Source of the DNA: JAMWZF01 sp041628615
GTDB taxonomy: Bacteria > Pseudomonadota > Alphaproteobacteria > Rhodobacterales > Rhodobacteraceae
Direction: 5' to 3'
Assembly (NCBI GenBank): GCA_041628615.1
Contig: JBFKOW010000175.1
Coordinates: forward strand, 1-6,782
DNA length: 6,782 nucleotides
The notes beneath the pieces were generated by a model. That model saw nothing but the letters and a program-made list of their open reading frames with translations. It did no database searches and was not told the origin of the DNA. Made by a program: the position numbers and the translations under genes. Below are positions 1 to 4,700 of the stretch, one piece after another. The first letter of the stretch is position 1. Each line of letters opens with the position of its first letter.

Positions 1-911
1 GCCGCCTCGGCGTTCTCGACCAGCGACAGGCAGTCCTCGTTCAGCGCGTGGAGGTAGGACAGGTGCTGGTACACCTTGACCACGGGCAGGGCGGCCTGCG
101 CCGGATCGCCGACGTCGATGTAGTCGAGCATCTCCTGGCCGAGCTGGATCGCGGCTTCCGCCACGGTCCCCCGCGTGCCGTAGCGCCGGTCGGGATCCTC
201 GGCGCCGACGAGGGTGTCCATGAGTTCGAGCAGCACCGTCCAGCGGTCCTCGAAGGACAGTTCGGCGAACCCCTCGATCGATTCGAGGTTGGAGATCGTG
301 TCTGGCGCGAACGCCAGGTCGGCATCCGGGTCGCCGAGGTTGCTGCGCAGCACCCGGACCGCCAGCAGGTAGTTGTCGAGCCGCGGATCGAAGCCGATCG
401 CGCTGCGCGCCGCCGAGAACGCCTGTTCGTAGCCCGAGGTGCCGATATCGCTGCCGCGCAGGATCTGGTTCAGCTCGCTGCGGTAGATCTCGGCAAGGTT
501 GGCCGGGTGTTCCAGCTGCACCGTGCGGATCATCGGGGTGCCGAGATCGTTGGGATTGAGCTGGACCCGCAGCAGCCGCGGATCGACCACCACGTAGGGC
601 GGCCGGAAGATCTCGATGAAGGCGTAGCGGTTGGCGAACTGGCCGTCGCCGATCGCCTCTTCGGGCCGGGTGCCGTAGGTGTAGCGGTCCCGCTCGTCGC
701 GCGGCTCGGGGGTCACGGTGCGCAGGATCGTGTCGTCCGAGAACAGCGCGTCGGGGCTGACGAAATAGGTCACGCTGGGCGCCTCGAACCGCGGGTCGTT
801 GGGCGCCGAGGCATCCTTCACCGACAGGTGCAGCAGGAACTTCGACTGCGCCCACACCGGACCGCAGGCCAGCAGCGCGGCCGCGGCGAGCGCGGCGGCG
901 CGCCGGGTCAT
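1..911 (-). CDS. Exported protein of unknown function, C-terminus cut by the window edge
   Basis: An open frame of 303 codons starts at the ATG at 911-909 and runs leftwards off the window without a stop. The N-terminus is a classic export signal: MTRR, then an alanine/leucine-rich core (about residues 5-15), then a likely signal peptidase I site after VWA (residues 19-21). Because LLAC puts a cysteine at residue 16, a lipoprotein reading is also possible. The mature part is acidic, with a beta-rich-looking first half (for example AFIEIFRPPYVVVDPRLLRVQL) and a more helical second half (about residues 150-303), rich in Asp, Glu and Leu. I see no catalytic motif and do not recognise the family. 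The start overlaps the stop of the upstream cysteine-rich gene (ATGA) and has no good Shine-Dalgarno of its own, so translation is probably coupled. It is real rather than a shadow: signal peptide, coupling and codon bias agree. Function unknown. Confidence 0.8.
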   Translation of the reverse strand, partial: MTRRAAALAAAALLACGPVWAQSKFLLHLSVKDASAPNDPRFEAPSVTYFVSPDALFSDDTILRTVTPEPRDERDRYTYGTRPEEAIGDGQFANRYAFIEIFRPPYVVVDPRLLRVQLNPNDLGTPMIRTVQLEHPANLAEIYRSELNQILRGSDIGTSGYEQAFSAARSAIGFDPRLDNYLLAVRVLRSNLGDPDADLAFAPDTISNLESIEGFAELSFEDRWTVLLELMDTLVGAEDPDRRYGTRGTVAEAAIQLGQEMLDYIDVGDPAQAALPVVKVYQHLSYLHALNEDCLSLVENAEA

Positions 912-1111
912 TGCTGCGGCCGGCAACCGCATCCCGCCACCGTGCCGTCGGCTTCGAGGCTCTGGGCGCAGCACACCGCGCCGTTGGAAAGGGCGCAGCA
1001 ATGGACCACGTCGCCCTGCACCCGCACGATCCCGCATCCGCCGCCGGCCGGGGCGAGCGGTCCGGCGCCCGGCAGGGCGAGAATGGCCAGGGACATCAGA
1101 AGGACTTTCAT
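908..1111 (-). CDS. Small cysteine-rich exported peptide (67 aa), unknown function
   Basis: The chosen start is the ATG at 1111-1109 (MKVLLMSL), preceded six bases upstream by a strong purine-rich site (GGGGGGAG, 1125-1118). An in-frame start nine codons further up (1138) has no comparable site and would bury the signal sequence. Residues 1-13 form a lysine-plus-hydrophobic export signal or membrane anchor, followed by a Gly/Pro/Ala linker (14-25). The mature part has seven cysteines, at 26, 38, 39, 47, 48, 61 and 63, including two CC pairs eight residues apart in a repeated-looking HCCAL...VCCAQ arrangement and a terminal CGC. This suggests an envelope peptide with disulfides or bound metal, but that is inference and the odd cysteine number leaves one unpaired. 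Its TGA overlaps the ATG of the next gene, so the two are almost surely one operon. Family not recognised. Confidence 0.7.
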   Translation of the reverse strand: MKVLLMSLAILALPGAGPLAPAGGGCGIVRVQGDVVHCCALSNGAVCCAQSLEADGTVAGCGCRPQQ

Positions 1112-1117
1112 CGCGAT

Positions 1118-1125
1118 CTCCCCCC
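1118..1125 (-). promoter_or_regulatory. Ribosome binding site fixing the cysteine-rich peptide start
   Basis: On the minus strand this reads GGGGGGAG, six bases before the ATG at 1111. It decides between the 67-residue reading and the 76-residue reading starting at 1138. Confidence 0.6.
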
Positions 1126-1138
1126 AAGGAGCAATCAA

Positions 1139-1185
1139 CCTGTTGGCGAGTTTACCATAAGGTTAACAATTCATGAATGCTGGAA
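1139..1185. promoter_or_regulatory. AT-rich divergent promoter region with imperfect palindrome
   Basis: This is the only AT-rich patch between the leftward exported-protein genes and rightward rpsB, so both promoters are expected here. For rpsB, TTGGCG (1143-1148), a 16-bp gap and AACAAT (1165-1170) match the sigma-70 hexamers at four of six bases each, which is weak. The patch also holds TTTACCATAAGGTTAA (1151-1166), an inverted repeat with one mismatch, equivalently TTAC-N7-TTAA, one base from the alphaproteobacterial CtrA box TTAA-N7-TTAA. Exact start sites cannot be read from sequence. Confidence 0.35.
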
Positions 1186-1431
1186 TACCCGACCGGCCGG
1201 TTCCGGCGCAGCCGGCCGGGCAGCGGGTGCGGCAGGGGACCGGGCAGGGGACCCGGGCCCCGCTGTGCCGGGCGTCTGGACACCCGGCCCGAAACGGACT
1301 AAAGGCGCGGCACGAAATCCGCAGGTGCGGGCGGGCGTTCGGGGGAGACATCCCCGGAGGTCCACCGGTTGGGTCCGACGATACCGGGCCTGATCCCGCG
1401 CCGAGGCATGAAACCGGAAAGGAAACGCGAC
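1186..1431 (+). promoter_or_regulatory. Structured GC-rich leader upstream of rpsB
   Basis: About 250 bases between the likely promoter patch and the rpsB start hold no credible gene. Visible structure: inverted arms CCGGCCGG at 1193-1200 and 1212-1219; a tandem 12-bp near-identical repeat (GGCAGGGGACCG at 1231-1242, then GGCAGGGGACCC at 1243-1254) that can pair in part with CCCC...TGCC just downstream; and a small hairpin GGGGA-GACA-TCCCC at 1342-1355. In several bacteria S2 represses its own operon through the mRNA leader, so a leader this long and foldable could serve that role, but I see no match to a leader motif I can name. The rpsB ribosome site AAAGGA (1418-1423) lies eight bases before its ATG. 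Confidence 0.4.
1231..1254 (+). repeat. Tandem 12-bp direct repeat in the rpsB leader
   Basis: Two adjacent 12-bp units, GGCAGGGGACCG and GGCAGGGGACCC, differ only at the last base. The units are GC-rich and lie in non-coding DNA; copy number could vary by slippage. Confidence 0.75.
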
Positions 1432-2241
1432 ATGGCTCTGCCAGAGTTCACCCTGCGTCAGCTGCTCGAGGCTGGCGTTCACTTCGGCCACCAGACCCAG
1501 CGCTGGAACCCCAAGATGGGCCCGTACATCTACGGCGCCCGCAACGGCATCCACATCATGGACCTGACCCAGACGGTCCCGATGCTCGACCAGGCGCTGC
1601 AGGTCATCCGCGACACCGTCGCGAAGGGCGGCCGCATCCTCTTCGTCGGCACCAAGCGGCAGGCCCAGGGCCCGATCCGCGACGCCGCCGAGAAATGCGC
1701 CCAGTATTACATGAACCACCGCTGGCTGGGCGGCACCCTGACCAACTGGCAGACCGTCAGCCAGTCGATCAACCGGCTGCGCGCCATCGACGAGGCCGCC
1801 GAGCGCGGCTTCGACGGCCTGACCAAGAAGGAACGGCTGGGCATGGAGCGCGAGCAGGGCAAGCTGCAGGCCTCGCTCGGCGGCATCCGCGAGATGGGCG
1901 GCGTGCCCGACCTGCTGTTCGTGATCGACGTGAACAAGGAAGACCTCGCCATCGCCGAGGCCAAGAAGCTCGGCATCCCGGTCGTGGCCGTGGTAGACAC
2001 CAACTGCTCGCCCGAGGGCGTGGACTACGTGATCCCCGGCAACGATGACGCGGCGCGGGCGATCTCGCTCTACTGCGACCTCGTCAGCCGCGCGGCGATG
2101 GACGGCCTCAGCGCCCAGCTCGGCGCCGCCGGCGTCGATCTCGGCGAGATGGAGGCGATGGCCGAGGAAGTGCTGGCCGAGGAAGCCGCCGCCGAGGCCG
2201 CCGAGAGCGACAGCAAGACCGAGGAAGCCGCGGCCGAGTGA
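1432..2241 (+). CDS. rpsB: 30S ribosomal protein S2
   Basis: S2 is a component of the small ribosomal subunit that joins late in assembly near S1 and contacts 16S rRNA. The 269-residue product starts MALPEFTLRQLLEAG, the usual S2 N-terminus; an in-frame ATG 21 codons upstream (1369) adds an Arg/Pro-rich stretch absent from the family and is rejected, and AAAGGA at 1418-1423 supports 1432. Signature blocks are present: VHFGHQTQRWNPKM (16-29), GGRILFVGTKRQA (66-78), YYMNHRWLGGTLTNW (92-106), PDLLFVIDVNKE (159-170), GIPVVAVVDTNCSPEGVDY (181-199) and IPGNDDAARAI (201-211). The last 30 or so residues are a low-complexity Ala/Glu tail, making the protein longer than the roughly 240 residues of E. 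coli S2. It is first in an operon with tsf and has a long structured leader. Confidence 0.97.
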   Translation: MALPEFTLRQLLEAGVHFGHQTQRWNPKMGPYIYGARNGIHIMDLTQTVPMLDQALQVIRDTVAKGGRILFVGTKRQAQGPIRDAAEKCAQYYMNHRWLGGTLTNWQTVSQSINRLRAIDEAAERGFDGLTKKERLGMEREQGKLQASLGGIREMGGVPDLLFVIDVNKEDLAIAEAKKLGIPVVAVVDTNCSPEGVDYVIPGNDDAARAISLYCDLVSRAAMDGLSAQLGAAGVDLGEMEAMAEEVLAEEAAAEAAESDSKTEEAAAE

Positions 2242-2277
2242 CCGCGGCCCCGTCGGGGCGGCGACACGGACGCGACG

Positions 2278-2302
2278 CCGGGCAGGGCCGATCCCTGCCC
2301 GG
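2278..2302 (+). repeat. Perfect 10-bp stem-loop between rpsB and tsf
   Basis: Arms CCGGGCAGGG (2278-2287) and CCCTGCCCGG (2293-2302) are exact reverse complements around a five-base loop (CCGAT). No T-run follows; instead the tsf ribosome site AAGGAG (2315-2320) comes 12 bases later. It is therefore not a standard terminator. Partial attenuation, an RNase processing point or protection of the upstream message are plausible roles. Confidence 0.7.
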
Positions 2303-2328
2303 ACCCACCCATTGAAGGAGACAGCAAG

Positions 2329-3207
2329 ATGGCGATCACCGCGAGCATGGTGAAGGAACTCCGCGATCAGACCGGCGCGGGCATGATGGACGCCAAGAAG
2401 GCGCTGACCGAGACCGGCGGCGACATGGAAGCCGCGGTCGACTGGCTGCGCACCAAGGGCCTGGCGAAGGCCGCCAAGAAGTCGGGCCGCACCGCGGCCG
2501 AGGGGCTTGTCGCGGTCAAGGTCGAGGGCGGCACCGGCGTCGCCGTCGAGGTCAACGCCGAGACCGATTTCGTCGCCAAGAACGCCGAGTTCCAGAAGAT
2601 GGTGCAGGACATCGCCGGCGCGGCGATGGGCGTCGACGGGACCGAGGCGCTGCTGGCGGCCGATCTCGGCGGCAAGAGCGTGGCCGACACCGTGACCGAC
2701 AAGATCGCCACCATCGGCGAGAACATGGCGGTGCGCCGGATGGCCCGGATCTTGGGCGCCGAGGTCGTGTCCTACGTCCACAACGCCGCCGGCACCGACA
2801 TGGGCAAGATCGGCGTGCTGGTCGCGATTTCGGGCGGCGATGCGGGCTTTGCCAAGCAGGTCGCGATGCACATCGCCGCGGTGAACCCCGCCGCGCTGTC
2901 CGAGGCCGACATGGACCCCGCCGTGGTCGAGAAGGAACGTCAGGTCCAGATCGACATCGCCCGCGAGAGCGGCAAGCCCGAGCAGGTCATCGAGAAGATG
3001 ATCGAGGGCCGGATGAAGAAGTTCGTCGCCGAATCGACCCTTCTGAACCAGGCCTTCGTCATCAATCCCGACGTGACCGTGGGCCAGGCCGCCAAGGACG
3101 CCGGCGCCGAGATCACCGGTTTCGTCCGGCTCGAGGTCGGCGAGGGGATCGCGGTGGAGAAGGAAGACTTCGCCGCCGAGGTCGCGAAGGCCGCGTCCGG
3201 CGCCTGA
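2329..3207 (+). CDS. tsf: Elongation factor Ts
   Basis: EF-Ts is the cytoplasmic guanine nucleotide exchange factor that releases GDP from EF-Tu so it can reload with GTP and aminoacyl-tRNA. The 292-residue product has the expected order: an N-terminal UBA-like domain (about 1-45, ITASMVKELRDQTGAGMMDAKKAL), then the core with the EF-Tu-contacting TDFV motif (79-82, in NAETDFVAKN), and the duplicated core domain with GKIGVLV (159-165) and the HIAA segment (181-184). Residues 220-232 (VIEKMIEGRMKKF) fit the conserved region before the C-terminal part, QAFVINPDVTVGQ (241-253). Length is usual for the family. The start is set by AAGGAG eight bases upstream. It lies 87 bp after rpsB and is co-transcribed with it; a terminator follows, so no pyrH or frr is attached as in some other bacteria. 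Confidence 0.97.
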   Translation: MAITASMVKELRDQTGAGMMDAKKALTETGGDMEAAVDWLRTKGLAKAAKKSGRTAAEGLVAVKVEGGTGVAVEVNAETDFVAKNAEFQKMVQDIAGAAMGVDGTEALLAADLGGKSVADTVTDKIATIGENMAVRRMARILGAEVVSYVHNAAGTDMGKIGVLVAISGGDAGFAKQVAMHIAAVNPAALSEADMDPAVVEKERQVQIDIARESGKPEQVIEKMIEGRMKKFVAESTLLNQAFVINPDVTVGQAAKDAGAEITGFVRLEVGEGIAVEKEDFAAEVAKAASGA

Positions 3208-3251
3208 CGGCCAGCCTCAAGTTCGGGCCGCAAGGCCCTGATAAAACCTGT

Positions 3252-3278
3252 AAAGCCGCTCCGGTCGGGGCGGCTTTT
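3252..3278 (+). terminator. Rho-independent terminator after tsf
   Basis: An 11-bp stem, AAAGCCGCTCC (3252-3262) with GGGGCGGCTTT (3267-3277), one G-T wobble, closes a GGTC loop and ends in TTTT then CG and TTT. It begins 44 bases after the tsf stop and ends the rpsB-tsf transcript. The A-run on the left arm could let it act in the other direction too. Confidence 0.88.
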
Positions 3279-3319
3279 CGTTTGGGAAGGCATCGCCGCG
3301 CGGATCGGGGCCGGGCCGC

Positions 3320-3380
3320 CGTCGGGCAAGGGTGCGGCACCGCGATGGGAGACTCGCGGTGCCGCTGTCCTTGCCCGGCG
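3320..3380. repeat. Long near-perfect inverted repeat (hairpin)
   Basis: The inner arms GCGGCACCGCG (3334-3344) and CGCGGTGCCGC (3355-3365) are exact reverse complements around a 10-base loop. After two G-T wobbles and one bulged T, pairing resumes with GGGCAAGG (3324-3331) and CCTTGCCC (3369-3376), then C-G, T-G, G-C and C-G out to 3320/3380. The whole 61-base element can therefore form one stem of about 25 pairs. There is no T-run on either side, so it is not a standard terminator. Confidence 0.75.
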
Positions 3381-3602
3381 CGATTCCCCGGACCTTGCCC
3401 GGGGTGGGACGATCGCGCGGGTGTCGGTGCCGGGCCGCGAGAAGGGAAAATTCCTCCCGCGGCGCCGGCGTCCGGCTGTGCCGGCACGGGCCCGTTCCCT
3501 GCAATCTCAGGGCCGGTTCCCGCAGTTCCATGGCCTTAGGCCACCACTCACGGAACGCACTCAGGCTGCCATTAACCTTTGGCAATGCAAAGTAAGGGTT
3601 TC

Positions 3603-3618
3603 CTGACCAAATGGTCAG
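3603..3618. promoter_or_regulatory. Candidate TetR-type operator palindrome
   Basis: CTGACCAAATGGTCAG has seven-base perfect arms around a two-base centre (AA). The core TGACCA-N2-TGGTCA is the form I recall for the E. coli RutR site (TTGACCA-N2-TGGTCAA) and is close to sites of other TetR-family repressors. It lies in an AT-richer island between two converging genes, with no recognised gene start next to it and no TetR gene in the window, so what it controls is unknown. Confidence 0.4.
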
Positions 3619-3673
3619 AAATCACCAACAGTCTGTTTCCGGCGCAATAATCTGTCGTCCTCCGGGTGCATTT

Positions 3674-3706
3674 CCCGGCGGCCGGGCCGTGCCGGTCCGA
3701 GACCGG
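3674..3706 (-). terminator. Two stacked hairpins after the LuxR-type gene, possible terminator
   Basis: Right after the stop at 3709 come CCGGTC-CGA-GACCGG (3692-3706) and then CCCGG-CGG-CCGGG (3674-3686), both perfect short hairpins. Neither is followed by a T-run in the leftward direction, so termination here would be weak or factor-assisted; the hairpins may instead protect the mRNA 3' end. Confidence 0.35.
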
Positions 3707-3708
3707 GG

Positions 3709-4467
3709 TCACGCGTCCAGCACGAACATCTGGTTGTAGAACGAGGCCTTAAGCACAGCCTGCGCCGTCGTCTCCACGTCGAGCGTCTCGCGGGCCAGCC
3801 GCAGATGCTTTTCCACCGTCGCCGCGGTCAGGCCGAGCAGGAGCGCGATGTCCTGCGTCGTCTTGCCGTCGCCAACCCATTGCAGGACCTCGCGCTGGCG
3901 CTTGGTGAGCTGGCGCTGGCCCTGGTAGGGCAGGGTCAGGATCTTCAGGTGCACCATGTTGTTCATGACGAGGAGTTCGTCGCCGTGCCGGTCCCAGATC
4001 CGCTCGACCTCCGCCTGGCTCAGACCCGGCCGCGCGGTCAGCGCGATCGCGCCCTTGCTGCGTTCCGAAACCGACCGGAAACTGATCGTGTAGCCGGCCA
4101 CGACACCCATCGAGACGTTGAAATCGGCGACACGTTTTTCAGCCGGCGTCAGGTTGCCCGGCTCGGCCATCCAGCGCCACGAGCAGGCGCCGTCGTTCTC
4201 GAGCGCCCACCGCAGCATCGGCGCGTGATAGCACAGGCCGTCGTCGATGAAGACCTTCATGTAATCAGCGGACTGGTTGGTGAGGACGACCCAGTCCTGC
4301 GGATCGCCCAGCGATCCGCCGGAGCGATAGCGGGTGAACCCGTAGATCAGCCGGTCGAAGCCGTATTCCGCCATCTTCTCGGTGTGGAGGGACCACAGCT
4401 CCTCCACGGTAGGCACGTTCGCCACGGCCATCAGATGATCCGTGAATCCACTCGGCATGCGACCCAT
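3709..4467 (-). CDS. LuxR-family transcriptional regulator (solo) with divergent autoinducer-binding domain
   Basis: The 252-residue protein has a putative autoinducer-binding domain (about 20-165) and a C-terminal LuxR/FixJ helix-turn-helix (about 187-245: LTKRQREVLQWVGDGKTTQDIA...TVEKHLRLARETL). Aligned by spacing to TraR, P71, W85 and G113 are kept (P83, W97, G125), but W57, Y61 and D70 become Y69, F73 and A82. D70 normally bonds the homoserine-lactone amide, so AHL sensing is doubtful. In the HTH, L182 and G188 are kept (L195, G201) and E178 is Q191. No luxI is present in the window. The frame stays open to 4593, but the extra 42 residues are not family-like. I take the ATG at 4467, 11 bases from GGGGAG; a GTG at 4470 (eight bases from it) is a close alternative. 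DNA targets unknown. Confidence 0.88.
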   Translation of the reverse strand: MGRMPSGFTDHLMAVANVPTVEELWSLHTEKMAEYGFDRLIYGFTRYRSGGSLGDPQDWVVLTNQSADYMKVFIDDGLCYHAPMLRWALENDGACSWRWMAEPGNLTPAEKRVADFNVSMGVVAGYTISFRSVSERSKGAIALTARPGLSQAEVERIWDRHGDELLVMNNMVHLKILTLPYQGQRQLTKRQREVLQWVGDGKTTQDIALLLGLTAATVEKHLRLARETLDVETTAQAVLKASFYNQMFVLDA

Positions 4468-4478
4468 CACCGCTGAAA

Positions 4479-4484
4479 CTCCCC
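4479..4484 (-). promoter_or_regulatory. Ribosome binding site deciding the LuxR-type start
   Basis: On the minus strand this reads GGGGAG. It sits 11 bases before the ATG at 4467 and eight bases before a GTG at 4470, both giving a protein of normal LuxR length; the longer frame from 4593 would run through this site. Confidence 0.5.
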
Positions 4485-4612
4485 AACTTGCCGCCAGTGT
4501 TAGCGAAAACGGCAACCGCGTCCAGCTATGGTTGCGCTGGCCGGGGCAGGACACCGTTTCCGTGTATCCGGTTACGTGAAGGGCATGCGCCAAGCCTTTG
4601 ACTTATGGACCA

Positions 4613-4628
4613 GAACCGGCGCAGGTTC
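4613..4628. promoter_or_regulatory. Inverted repeat upstream of the LuxR-type gene (GC-rich)
   Basis: GAACC-GGCGCA-GGTTC has perfect five-base arms around a six-base centre and lies about 146-161 bp upstream of the LuxR-type start. Its size and symmetry would suit a dimeric regulator, possibly autoregulation, but it is not a recognisable lux box. Short palindromes arise readily in GC-rich DNA. Confidence 0.25.
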
Positions 4629-4644
4629 CACTGCAAGCAATTTA

Positions 4645-4660
4645 CATAATACTGATTATG
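4645..4660. promoter_or_regulatory. Inverted repeat in AT-rich patch upstream of the LuxR-type gene
   Basis: CATAAT-ACTG-ATTATG has perfect six-base arms around a four-base centre. It lies in the one AT-rich stretch (about 4637-4667) between the DoeA-like stop and the LuxR-type start, where a promoter for the LuxR-type gene is likely. I could not fit a convincing -35/-10 pair. Confidence 0.35.
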
Positions 4661-4700
4661 CGACTTTTGGATCCCGACGCCGGTGCCCGCAGTCGTCCAG

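Larger units (their letters stand above)
3279..3708. other. Non-coding tract with dense secondary structure between tsf and the luxR-type gene
   Basis: Both flanking genes end here (tsf from the left, the LuxR-type gene from the right), yet some 430 bases lie beyond the tsf terminator. Frames across it are Arg/Pro/Gly-rich with no ribosome site and no family resemblance, so I call no gene. It holds the long hairpin at 3320-3380, a smaller hairpin CCCCGG...CCGGGG (3386-3404), another imperfect one at 3430-3468, and the direct repeat CCTTGCCCGG (3369-3378 and 3393-3402). From about 3565 to 3660 the base composition turns AT-richer, with TTAACC (3572-3577) and a palindrome at 3603-3618. Two hairpins just before the LuxR-type stop are listed separately. 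Confidence 0.6.

Noticed and set aside
48..1160. 370-codon plus-strand open frame
   Set aside because: It is antisense to the exported-protein pair, Arg/Val/Gly/Asp-rich, with no ribosome site; the minus-strand genes have signal peptides and a coupled start.
1369..1431. Upstream ATG start for rpsB
   Set aside because: The 21 added residues are Arg/Pro-rich and absent from S2 proteins, and the ribosome site AAAGGA fits the ATG at 1432.
1171..2871. 566-codon open frame on the minus strand opposite rpsB and tsf
   Set aside because: It is the mirror of highly biased GC-rich coding sequence; the product is a His/Asp/Gly/Ala-rich repeat-like string with no family features, and rpsB and tsf are certain on the other strand.
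3217..3585. Minus-strand open frame of 122 codons in the gap after tsf
   Set aside because: It starts at a TTG with no ribosome site, reads through both the tsf terminator and the long hairpin, and gives an Arg/Pro-rich product typical of chance frames.
3282..3606. Three overlapping plus-strand frames of 61-87 codons
   Set aside because: None has a ribosome site or recognisable product; all cross the hairpins, and all are of the length expected by chance at this GC content.
4265..4486. Short minus-strand frame overlapping the LuxR-type start
   Set aside because: It is an out-of-frame shadow within the LuxR-type gene with no independent support.
4468..4593. N-terminal extension of the LuxR-type protein from the ATG at 4593
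   Set aside because: The 42 extra residues are not family-like, run through the better ribosome site at 4479-4484, and would make the protein longer than usual.
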